Positions 56,671 through 64,000 of a stretch of DNA of 64,000 nt are shown here, piece by piece. A program made the translations under genes and the position numbers. This DNA comes from Pseudoalteromonas sp. MEBiC 03607 (GTDB taxonomy: Bacteria > Pseudomonadota > Gammaproteobacteria > Enterobacterales > Alteromonadaceae): the NCBI RefSeq assembly GCF_004792295.1, contig NZ_SRRY01000001.1:2304501-2368500 (forward strand), given 5' to 3'. How positions within the stretch are numbered: the first letter of the stretch is position 1; each line of letters opens with the position of its first letter. Below the pieces are notes generated by a model that was given only the letters and a program-made list of their open reading frames with translations, was not told the DNA's origin and made no database searches.

Positions 56671-57238
56671 TTATTTTTATAAAGACAGGCAAAGCGAGTA
56701 GAGTGCCACCAATCGCGCCGCTAAGGTGGGCGTCAATGGCAACATTAGAGGCGATTAGCTGACTCACCGATTCACTCGGGCCGGCAATTTGCTCCCAAAT
56801 CACTTTAGCCCACGTACCAGCAAACAATAACCAGCCTGAAAACATGCCTGCTTGTACATCTTTTACTGCTCCCCAAATAATCACACCATGCAGTAGGGCA
56901 CTTAATCCGGTGTAAATATGGATATCTGGGCAAAATAGCCACACACCTAACCCACACCATAATGCAAGAATGGCAATATTAAACGCATAGCGAGCAGGGC
57001 TTGTATGCTCAGCGTGTAGAGCCCAAATTAATAAAATTCCGGCACAATTTAAGCCTAAATGAGGCCAATTGGCGTGTACGAATTGACTGGTGAAAATACG
57101 CCAAAACTCACCATTTGCAACTAACTCACGGTTAAATTCAAGATATTCATTTAAGTTGAAAAGTGCAAACAAAGAACTTAGTAGTACTAAACACAAAGGA
57201 GGCAGAATATATTCTAGTTTCAGGGGCAGGTTTATCAT
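56654..57238 (-). CDS. rrtA: Rhombosortase (rhomboid-family intramembrane serine protease)
   Basis: Processes exported proteins that carry a GlyGly-CTERM tail, anchoring them at the cell surface. The 194 residues contain six hydrophobic segments; the nucleophile lies in YTGLSALLHGVIIWG (G-x-S) and the histidine in IDAHLSGAIGG. WRIFTSQFVHANWPHLGLNC is the conserved rhomboid L1 region. The short size is that of rhombosortase rather than GlpG. Its substrates are not in this window. Confidence 0.88.
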   Translation of the reverse strand: MINLPLKLEYILPPLCLVLLSSLFALFNLNEYLEFNRELVANGEFWRIFTSQFVHANWPHLGLNCAGILLIWALHAEHTSPARYAFNIAILALWCGLGVWLFCPDIHIYTGLSALLHGVIIWGAVKDVQAGMFSGWLLFAGTWAKVIWEQIAGPSESVSQLIASNVAIDAHLSGAIGGTLLALPVFIKIIKNRE

Positions 57239-57323
57239 GTTATTTTTGTTGTATCTGAGATTGTCGCCTATTGTGCACGTTTAATTTTAAGATGCCAAAT
57301 ACACTACGGGATTAAGTTTATTT

Positions 57324-59081
57324 ATGTTATTCAAAACCAAAGCGCTATTAGCTCTATCCACCTCATTAATTTATTCAACCGCTATTTTCGCGACTCCTGC
57401 AAAAGTTGAAACCCGCGAACCTGAAGCCGCAACCGGCTTTGCCCATAAACAGGTTGTTGAAGGCGATAAATACATGGTCGCTGCAGCAAACCCTTATGCA
57501 GTAAAAGCGGGTCAAAAAATGCTTGAGCTAGGTGGCTCAGCGGTTGACGCTGCCATTGCAACCCAATTAGTACTGACACTGGTAGAGCCACAATCGTCGG
57601 GGATCGGTGGGGGTACATTTATGATGTACTTCGACAACAAAACAAAAAACCTAACCAGCTTTGATGGCCGCGAAACAGCACCAAGCCATGCTGACGAAAC
57701 GTTGTTTTTAGATAAACACGGTAAAGCAGTGAAATGGATTGAAGCTGTAGTAGGTGGTCGCTCAGTTGGTGTACCGGGTATTTTAGATGCCTTTGCCACT
57801 GCCCATAAGCGTTATGGTAAGTTAGATTGGCAAACTTTGTTTGGCCCTGCTATTGAGTTAGCTGAGCAAGGCTTTGTAGTATCGCCGCGTTTACATCAAT
57901 TACTGGTTAAAGAATTAAACCCTGGGGTTACCAAGCTGCCTGTTATTCATGATTACTTCTTTCCAGATGGCAAAGCACTAGCTGTTGGTACTGTGAAAAA
58001 GAACCCTGAACTTGCCGCGCTTTATAAAGATATTGCGAAACAAGGCATTGATGCTTTCTATAAAGGTGAAAACGCCAAAGAACTTGTGCATGCAGTGCAA
58101 AACTCAGCGGTAGCACCGGGGACTTTATCTGTTGAAGACTTAGCGAATTATAAAAGCAAAGAGCGTGCTCCAGTATGTGTTGATTATCGCCAATACGAGG
58201 TTTGTTCAATGGCTCCGCCAAGTAGTGGTGGTGTTGCTGTATTACAGATTTTAGCCTTACTCGAACATAAAGATATGGCTAAACTAAAACCAAATTCAGT
58301 ACAAGCGTTGCATTACTTTACCCAAGCATCACGTTTAGCTTTTGCTGATCGTAACGTGTATATGGGCGACCCTGATTTTATGCCAATCCCGACACAAGGA
58401 TTACTTGATAAAGACTACCTTGCAGGTCGTGCAAAGCTTATCTCTGAAAAAGATGCTCACGCAGAAGCAGGTACTCCGCCAAACTCACTTGCTTATGCAC
58501 AAGATGATGCTTACGAGCTACCTTCAACAACCCATGTATCGATTGTCGATAGCCAAGGTAATGCGGTTTCGATGACCAGCTCTATTGAAATGGCGTTTGG
58601 TTCAACAGTAATGGTGAACGGGTATATTTTAAACAATCAGCTTACAGACTTTGCTTTATCACCAACAAAAGATGGCAAACCTTTAGCTAATCGCGTTGAA
58701 GCAGGTAAACGTCCGCGTAGTTCAATGTCGCCAGTGATGGTGTTTAACAAAGACGGCAGTTTACGTTTAGTGGTCGGTTCACCGGGTGGTAGTCGTATCA
58801 TTGATTACGTTGCTCAAGTAGTAGTAGGTGTGCTTGATTGGAACTTAGATGCGCAAACTGCCATTAATTTACCGCGTATTACTAATCGCAACAATTATAC
58901 AAGCCTTGAAAAGGGCACTGAACTTGCGAACTTGGAAGCTGATTTTGTTAACCGCGGGCACACAGTTCGTATCCTAGATTTAAACTCTGGTTTACATGCT
59001 GTTGAAGTAAAAGACGGTAAACTTTATGGCGCAGCCGATCCGCGCCGCGAAGGTATCGCTTTAAGTGATAAAAGCCACTAA
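57324..59081 (+). CDS. ggt: Gamma-glutamyltransferase (gamma-glutamyl transpeptidase)
   Basis: Periplasmic enzyme that cleaves glutathione and transfers gamma-glutamyl groups. The 585-residue precursor has a signal peptide (ALLALSTSLIYSTAIFA) and self-cleaves before Thr402 in PSTTHVSIVD to form the large and small subunits. Large-subunit landmarks are AVDAAIATQLVLTLVEPQSS, GIGGGTFMMYFD, FDGRETAPSHA and GVPGILDAFATAHKRYG; the small subunit has NNQLTDF, RPRSSMSPVMVF and GSPGGSRIIDYVAQ. The substrate arginine lies in FDGRETAP. Confidence 0.95.
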   Translation: MLFKTKALLALSTSLIYSTAIFATPAKVETREPEAATGFAHKQVVEGDKYMVAAANPYAVKAGQKMLELGGSAVDAAIATQLVLTLVEPQSSGIGGGTFMMYFDNKTKNLTSFDGRETAPSHADETLFLDKHGKAVKWIEAVVGGRSVGVPGILDAFATAHKRYGKLDWQTLFGPAIELAEQGFVVSPRLHQLLVKELNPGVTKLPVIHDYFFPDGKALAVGTVKKNPELAALYKDIAKQGIDAFYKGENAKELVHAVQNSAVAPGTLSVEDLANYKSKERAPVCVDYRQYEVCSMAPPSSGGVAVLQILALLEHKDMAKLKPNSVQALHYFTQASRLAFADRNVYMGDPDFMPIPTQGLLDKDYLAGRAKLISEKDAHAEAGTPPNSLAYAQDDAYELPSTTHVSIVDSQGNAVSMTSSIEMAFGSTVMVNGYILNNQLTDFALSPTKDGKPLANRVEAGKRPRSSMSPVMVFNKDGSLRLVVGSPGGSRIIDYVAQVVVGVLDWNLDAQTAINLPRITNRNNYTSLEKGTELANLEADFVNRGHTVRILDLNSGLHAVEVKDGKLYGAADPRREGIALSDKSH

Positions 59082-59088
59082 AAACAAG

Positions 59089-59116
59089 CTCAGCAGCCTT
59101 AAAGCTGCTGAGTTTT
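59089..59116 (+). terminator. Terminator after ggt
   Basis: CTCAGCAGC/GCTGCTGAG with a six-base loop and TTTT. Confidence 0.85.
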
Positions 59117-59172
59117 CATGTATACTATTCGTTGTGCCGTTTAGGGCATAAAATTCATTTTCTTCAATGGTC

Positions 59173-59190
59173 TGACAAGGTGAATTGTCA
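59173..59190. promoter_or_regulatory. Inverted repeat upstream of the malic enzyme
   Basis: TGACAA-N6-TTGTCA, perfect 6-bp arms, 27 bases before the maeA start: the size and place of an operator. The regulator is unknown. Confidence 0.45.
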
Positions 59191-59216
59191 TTGCAATTTC
59201 GCCTTTAAGAGTAATA

Positions 59217-60950
59217 ATGTCAGGTCATAATTATGACGCATCAAAGCTTGGAAATATGACTACAAATACCGATCCAAATTATCTTTATATTCCTTATTCA
59301 GGCCCAGGTCTGATCGAAACGCCACTATTAAACAAAGGCAGTGCTTTTTCACAAAAAGAAAGGGAAAGTTTCAACTTAGCCGGTTTACTGCCACCGCGTT
59401 ATGAAACAATTGAAGAACAAGTTGAGCGTTGTTACCAACAGTATTCAAGCTTTAGTGATAATTTAAACAAGCACATTTATCTTCGTGCAATTCAAGATAA
59501 CAACGAAACACTTTACTACCGTTTAGTGCGTGATCATCTTGAAGAAATGATGCCAATTATCTACACACCAACAGTAGGTGATGCCTGTGAAAAGTTTTCA
59601 GACATTTACCGCAGTGCCCGTGGTCTATTTATTTCTTACGAAGATCGTTTCCAAATTGATGATATTTTACGTAACGCTACTAAAGGCAAAGTAAAAGTTA
59701 TCGTTGTGACTGACGGTGAGCGTATTCTTGGTTTGGGTGACCAAGGTATTGGTGGTATGGGTATTCCAATTGGTAAATTGTCACTTTACACAGCGTGTGG
59801 TGGTATTAGCCCAGCTTATACATTACCAGTGATGATTGATGTTGGTACAAATAACGAAAAACTGCTTAACGACCCTATGTATATGGGGGCTCGTCATAAG
59901 CGTATTTCGCAAGAAGAGTACGATGAATTCTTAGACCTATTCATCAAGGCTGTTAAACGTCGTTGGCCAAGTGTTTTACTTCAGTTCGAAGACTTTGCAC
60001 AACCAAATGCAATGCCATTATTAAAACGCTACCGTGATGAAATTTGTAGCTTTAACGATGATATTCAAGGTACTGCTGCGGTAACTGTAGGGTCTTTATT
60101 GGCTGCATGTCGTGTTAAAGGTGCGAAGCTTTCAGAGCAAAAAGTGGTATTTGTTGGTGCAGGTTCAGCAGGCTGTGGTATTGCTGAGCAAATTATCAGT
60201 ACTATGGTTGCTGAAGGCATTAGCGATGAGCAAGCTCGCTCACAAATCTTCATGGTTGACCGTTTTGGTCTACTAACTGATGGTATGGAAGGTTTACGTG
60301 ATTTCCAACAAGCGCTTTGCCAATCTAAAGAAGGTTTAAGTGAATGGACGTATAGCGGTGAGTACGCATCATTATTAGATGTAATGCACTGTGCACAACC
60401 AGATATCTTAATTGGTGTATCTGGACAACCTGGTTTATTCACAGAGCAAGTTATTCGTGCAATGCATGCATCTTGCCCACAACCGATTATCTTCCCGCTA
60501 AGTAATCCGTCTAAGCAAGTAGAAGCACTTCCTTCAGATGTTATTGAGTGGACAGAGGGTCAAGCGATTGTAGCTTCGGGTAGCCCATTTGATCCGGTTG
60601 AGTATAACGGCCAAATTTTCCCAATCCCACAATGTAACAATAGCTACATTTTCCCGGGTATTGGTTTAGGCGTTATCGCAGCTAAAGCTACTCGTATCAC
60701 TGATGCAATGCTGATTGTATCAAGTGAAACATTGGCAGAGTCTTCACCTCGTGCAAACACTGGTAAAGGCAGCTTGCTACCAGCGTTAACCGAAATCCAA
60801 GCGTTAAGTAAACGTATTGCCTTTGCAGTAGCGAAAAAAGCGATGGAAGAAGGTGTGGCACTTGAGTTAAGTGATGAGGCTTTATGGGCTGCAATCGAGA
60901 AAAACTACTGGCTTCCAGAATACCGTAACTATAAGCGCCGTAGTATCTAA
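59217..60950 (+). CDS. maeA: NAD-dependent malic enzyme
   Basis: Oxidatively decarboxylates malate to pyruvate. It has 577 residues from ATG 59217, which has AAGAG five bases upstream; the second Met (59256, [14 protein letters not shown]) would give 564 residues, nearer the E. coli length, so the start is uncertain. Motifs are [75 protein letters not shown], the metal-site [12 protein letters not shown], and the Rossmann motif [16 protein letters not shown] monocistronic gene. Confidence 0.95.
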   Translation: MSGHNYDASKLGNMTTNTDPNYLYIPYSGPGLIETPLLNKGSAFSQKERESFNLAGLLPPRYETIEEQVERCYQQYSSFSDNLNKHIYLRAIQDNNETLYYRLVRDHLEEMMPIIYTPTVGDACEKFSDIYRSARGLFISYEDRFQIDDILRNATKGKVKVIVVTDGERILGLGDQGIGGMGIPIGKLSLYTACGGISPAYTLPVMIDVGTNNEKLLNDPMYMGARHKRISQEEYDEFLDLFIKAVKRRWPSVLLQFEDFAQPNAMPLLKRYRDEICSFNDDIQGTAAVTVGSLLAACRVKGAKLSEQKVVFVGAGSAGCGIAEQIISTMVAEGISDEQARSQIFMVDRFGLLTDGMEGLRDFQQALCQSKEGLSEWTYSGEYASLLDVMHCAQPDILIGVSGQPGLFTEQVIRAMHASCPQPIIFPLSNPSKQVEALPSDVIEWTEGQAIVASGSPFDPVEYNGQIFPIPQCNNSYIFPGIGLGVIAAKATRITDAMLIVSSETLAESSPRANTGKGSLLPALTEIQALSKRIAFAVAKKAMEEGVALELSDEALWAAIEKNYWLPEYRNYKRRSI

Positions 60951-60973
60951 ACTATATCGCTTTGAGTGGTTAA

Positions 60974-61003
60974 AAAAAACAGGCTTTTAATGCCTGTTTT
61001 TTT
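60974..61003 (+). terminator. Terminator after maeA
   Basis: AAAAAACAGGC/GCCTGTTTTTTT with a seven-base loop. Confidence 0.87.
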
Positions 61004-61086
61004 ATATCTGAATAATAGGGGTTGTTCATATTGAATTAACCCTTTAAGGTGATAATGAACGGAGTTTTTAATTAAGGAACAGTATT

Positions 61087-61803
61087 ATGCGTAAGTTAGT
61101 TTTTACCGCTATGGCCGCCGCACTTAGTTTTAATGTGTTAGCACAAGCAACACCAGATGCGCCGCATATTTATATCCAAGGTAATGCAACGGTTAAAGCA
61201 ATCCCTGATAACGTTAAGTTAACTGTAGGTATTGTTGAAGTAGATAAAGATTTAATTGCCGCTAAAAACAAAGCTGATGCAACCATGGCCAAAGCCATTA
61301 AGCTTGCTAAAAGCCAAGGCGTAGAAGAAAAGGGCATTTATGCGTCTAATATCTCAATTCAACGCCAAACAGAATACAACCGTGAAACAGGCAAACAGGA
61401 ATTTGTAGGGTACAGAGTATCGCGTAGTCTGTCTGTTACTCTGACTGATATTAAAAAGTACCCAGTTATGCTTCAGCAACTAGTGAATGCGGGTATCAAC
61501 GAAATTAATCAAACGCAATTTGTATCGAGTCGCTATGAAGAGCTACAAAAGCAAGCGCAAAAGCTAGCCATTAAAGATGCGCGTGCAGCTGCGAAAGAGT
61601 TTGCCAGTGATTATGGGGTTGAACTCAAAGGCCTTTATACAGCGTCAAGCAGCCCACTCGATACAGGAAGCCAACCTTACATGCGCGCTAGCAAAATGGT
61701 AATGGCAGATGCTGCACCAGAAAACTATGTACCTGATGCATACAATGGTGGTGAGCTTACTATTAGCGCAAGCAGTTATGCAGTTTATTTTATCGAAAAT
61801 TAG
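61087..61803 (+). CDS. SIMPL-domain periplasmic protein (DUF541)
   Basis: A 238-residue exported protein with signal peptide (MRKLVFTAMAAALSFNVLA). The mature part begins PHIYIQGNATVKAIPDNVKL, the characteristic opening of SIMPL/DUF541, with GVEEKGIYASNISIQRQTEY, VGYRVSRSLSVTLTDI and a closing AAKEFASDYGVELKGLYTAS. The relatives include E. coli YggE, linked to oxidative-stress tolerance; the biochemical role is unknown. Convergent with the DUF2254 gene, one base apart. Confidence 0.85.
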   Translation: MRKLVFTAMAAALSFNVLAQATPDAPHIYIQGNATVKAIPDNVKLTVGIVEVDKDLIAAKNKADATMAKAIKLAKSQGVEEKGIYASNISIQRQTEYNRETGKQEFVGYRVSRSLSVTLTDIKKYPVMLQQLVNAGINEINQTQFVSSRYEELQKQAQKLAIKDARAAAKEFASDYGVELKGLYTASSSPLDTGSQPYMRASKMVMADAAPENYVPDAYNGGELTISASSYAVYFIEN

Positions 61804-61804
61804 T

Positions 61805-63160
61805 CTATTGATTGTTGCTGGTAAAGCGCGCCAGTAACTTTTCACCTTGTTGCTCTGAAATACGGGCAATCGCTTTTAGCATATTAGTAATTTGTTCACG
61901 GTCGTACTCATTACTAATATGCGTATCTATATCTTCAATAATCGCCCCTAAGTAAATAAACAAACTCTTAGTCGCTTTTTCGTTATCAGATGCTCTAAAC
62001 AATATGTTTTTAAACGCCTCAAGTACGTTAACCATTACATAAGCGTCATTTTTTGCATAGTTGCGAATAGGTGTGAAGTTATCATGCAGCAGCTCATCAA
62101 ATGATGTTTCATGTAAAAACAACTTAGGATGGTTATCATCACATTGTTTAAGCGAATAATTCACATCATAAATGTCTAATCGCAAAATGAGTAAAATACT
62201 CAGCATATCAATAGCTTTTACTGCAGTACCTGGATCATTAATGCCCGGACTCATTGCCTTAACAGCAATCTCAGATATTTGCGTCATTCCATATCGGTAA
62301 TGATCGCTAACATATTCTTCAATGTAAAAAATAAAGCATGCAAGTAGCTCATCAATGAGCTCTGGTTTGTCAGTTAAATCAGTATCGCACTTTAAAAAAG
62401 GGTAACCTTTTACAGTAAAAAAACCTTGTTTAACAGAGATATAAATTTTAATGTCGTGCTCTTTACAGATAGCGCACAATTTATCGCTATGAGCGCCTTT
62501 AAAATAACCTTCCGTTTTACTTTTTATGCTGTACCAGTCGTCAAAGTTCGGAAAATCATCAACAGGATGTTCATGCTGCATAGCTTTAATGCTATTAAGT
62601 TCACTTTTAGTATTTTTGAATAAGTCATTCAGTACATTATCAACTTGGATAGCTCTGGATATAGAGTGAATAAAATAAACAAAGAAACCCAGTGAAATTA
62701 AGCCAAGTACCAGTGATATAAATATACCCAGTGAAGGGATGCCCATATTGCCATTTCCTATGGTACGAATATTGATGAGCATTAGAATGGTGTAAATTAT
62801 ACTGCCTAAATAAAAGCCTAAAACTAGTTGATGAGATTTACGAGTTATAAGTCCGGGTAATACCCGAGGAGAAAGGCTGGCGCTGGCGCTATTTAACACG
62901 ACCATAACCATAGAGAAGCTAAATACAGTTAACGAAATAATGCTTCCGGCTAAAGTACTGAGGATGGTACGTGCATTTTCTTCACTGTCTACTAGCAATA
63001 CACTTAAGACTTTCTTAACACTCATTGCTGGATCAGAATACTCAACAGCTGTTGTAATTAAAGCAAAAGTCAAAAATAAAACAGACAGCATAGACGGATA
63101 AAATCCTATGCTGCTGATCATTTCACGGTAATTATCGGCTATTTTTCTTGGCGTAATCAT
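61805..63160 (-). CDS. DUF2254 membrane protein
   Basis: A 451-residue inner-membrane protein with four N-terminal helices (including MLSVLFLTFALITTAVEYSD, GSIISLTVFSFSMVMVVLNS, YLGSIIYTILMLINI and IFISLVLGLISLGFFVYF) and a cytoplasmic C-terminal domain of about 280 residues. The motif ASASLSPRVLPGLITRKSHQ following the second helix, and DNVLNDLF with AVKAMSPGINDPGTAVKAID, identify DUF2254. Function unknown; an ion-channel-like role has only been guessed for the family. It has its own promoter. Confidence 0.85.
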   Translation of the reverse strand: MITPRKIADNYREMISSIGFYPSMLSVLFLTFALITTAVEYSDPAMSVKKVLSVLLVDSEENARTILSTLAGSIISLTVFSFSMVMVVLNSASASLSPRVLPGLITRKSHQLVLGFYLGSIIYTILMLINIRTIGNGNMGIPSLGIFISLVLGLISLGFFVYFIHSISRAIQVDNVLNDLFKNTKSELNSIKAMQHEHPVDDFPNFDDWYSIKSKTEGYFKGAHSDKLCAICKEHDIKIYISVKQGFFTVKGYPFLKCDTDLTDKPELIDELLACFIFYIEEYVSDHYRYGMTQISEIAVKAMSPGINDPGTAVKAIDMLSILLILRLDIYDVNYSLKQCDDNHPKLFLHETSFDELLHDNFTPIRNYAKNDAYVMVNVLEAFKNILFRASDNEKATKSLFIYLGAIIEDIDTHISNEYDREQITNMLKAIARISEQQGEKLLARFTSNNQ

Positions 63161-63280
63161 GCACTTCCTTAAGAACTGTTAGACTTTAATTAGGATTTTG
63201 AGCTAACCTAGCAAATTATATGTCAGCCTAGCAATAAACAGTGCTAGGCGTCTAACTTTAAATAATAAATGGAATAAATT

Positions 63281-63655
63281 GTGATAGTTTCAACTTTTGC
63301 TGCTATTTTGGCTATTTTGTATATTCAACTTAGCTTTCGCGTTATTAAAATCCGTAAAGCTAAGCGTATTTCTTTAGGAGACGGTGGTGATGCAAGTTTA
63401 CAAGCCGCGATCCGCACCCATGCTAATTTTATAGAATATGTGCCATTTTCTTTAATTCTGCTATTTTTATTAGAGTATCAAGGGTTACCCAGCCATTTTA
63501 CTTATATTTTAGGTGCGATGTTATTAGTAGGTCGTTTTTGTCATAGTTATGCATTAGCAGATGAAAAAATGCAGCTACGCGTCGTTGGCATGGTTTTAAC
63601 GTTTTTAATGATCTTCATAAGTTCGGTTATGTTATTAATAACACAGGTTTTTTAA
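63281..63655 (+). CDS. MAPEG-family membrane protein
   Basis: A 124-residue protein of the MAPEG group (membrane-associated, glutathione/eicosanoid type) with four helices. RISLGDGGDASLQAAIRTHA with the NFIEYVPF motif and LLLVGRFCHSYAL-like helix 4 are the family marks. GTG start with GGA upstream. The last gene follows two bases later, so they may be cotranscribed. Confidence 0.85.
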   Translation: MIVSTFAAILAILYIQLSFRVIKIRKAKRISLGDGGDASLQAAIRTHANFIEYVPFSLILLFLLEYQGLPSHFTYILGAMLLVGRFCHSYALADEKMQLRVVGMVLTFLMIFISSVMLLITQVF

Positions 63656-63656
63656 T

Positions 63657-64000
63657 ATGATAAGAGTTGTATTTACGATTGCATTCGTATTTGTTTCGAA
63701 TCAAGTTGCCGGCAGTACAGAAGATACAGCTCATGTCAAAAAATCAACTATTCCACCAAAAGTTTTAAATATAATTTATCCTAAAACCTTGCCCAGTTTA
63801 GTTGAAGAAGTTTATTACCCACTTATTTTGTTGGATACAGCACTAAAACGCAGTGGCTACAAATACAAATTAACTGCTGCACCAAAGTTATTAGGTCAAA
63901 ATAGGGTATTAAAAGAAATTGAACATGGCGGTGATATTGATGTCACCTGGACTATGACTAACAAAGTAAGAGAAGACAAGTTACTGCCGGTTCGTGTTCC
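63657..64000 (+). CDS. Exported solute-binding-like protein (partial)
   Basis: Starts at ATG 63657 and runs off the window edge after 114 codons. Signal peptide MIRVVFTIAFVFVSNQVAGS; then IIYPKTLPSLVEEVYYPLIL with LLDTALKRSGYKYKLTAAPK and DIDVTWTMTNKVREDKLLPV. This resembles the periplasmic substrate-binding fold of the SBP_bac_3 type (LALD..L...G...). It may be a stand-alone binding protein. Partial, so no firm call. Confidence 0.6.
   Translation, partial: MIRVVFTIAFVFVSNQVAGSTEDTAHVKKSTIPPKVLNIIYPKTLPSLVEEVYYPLILLDTALKRSGYKYKLTAAPKLLGQNRVLKEIEHGGDIDVTWTMTNKVREDKLLPVRV

Overview
The window looks like chromosomal DNA of a marine gammaproteobacterium of the Alteromonadales, most likely Pseudoalteromonas or a close relative. 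This rests on the low-to-moderate GC, the codon usage, the E. coli-like order fur-fldA-ybfE-ybfF-seqA-pgm, a bkd operon, a two-gene etfBA operon divergent from ETF-QO, divergent bioA/bioBFCD, a rhombosortase and several secreted peptidases. The genus is inferred by recognition only; no search was run. I saw no rRNA, tRNA, CRISPR array or intact insertion sequence.

Layout: 1-7063 holds a membrane-protein tail, an FKBP isomerase, the fur/fldA/ybfE/DUF2788/ybfF block on the minus strand, then seqA-pgm and an astE-like desuccinylase. 7333-11104 is the branched-chain 2-oxoacid dehydrogenase operon. 11162-25030 mixes a 10-TM heavy-metal permease with a Fur-box-like site, a secreted M28 peptidase, a DUF3025-natAB cluster, an orphan hybrid histidine kinase, an LpxH-like phosphoesterase, proS, trmO, a small outer-membrane barrel and a thioesterase. 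25179-28695 carries the electron-transfer flavoprotein system. 29307-36647 holds asnS, a small kinase and the complete bioA/BFCD cluster. 36822-50953 carries htpX, small stress or housekeeping genes, a porin, a TetR regulator with a clear double operator, the ABC-F protein YbiT, purEK, a DUF2798-YeiH-phosphoesterase trio and an S9 peptidase.

50954-56650 is the one clearly accessory island. It is a run of at least four RHS-tip toxin/immunity cassettes in different states of decay, separated by similar hairpins (core AAAGCCTC...GAGGCTTT) and followed by a broken DUF3644 gene. The toxin ends differ: one has an L,D-transpeptidase-like motif behind an SH3b-RHS stem, one has a His...Cys papain-like pattern, and one is cysteine-rich. 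Several immunity-like genes remain intact although their toxins are broken. 56654-64000 returns to core genes: rhombosortase, gamma-glutamyltransferase, malic enzyme, a SIMPL protein, DUF2254, MAPEG and the start of a solute-binding-like protein.

Regulatory links seen in the sequence: palindromes with core ACGTTWACGT precede both the bkd operon and the etfD/etfBA divergent promoter, as expected if one regulator (LiuR-like) joins branched-chain amino acid breakdown to its electron acceptor. Other candidate operators lie before tetR, maeA, bioA/bioB, htpX and the metal permease. The ABC-F gene appears to use a non-AUG start (AUC) behind a strong Shine-Dalgarno sequence.
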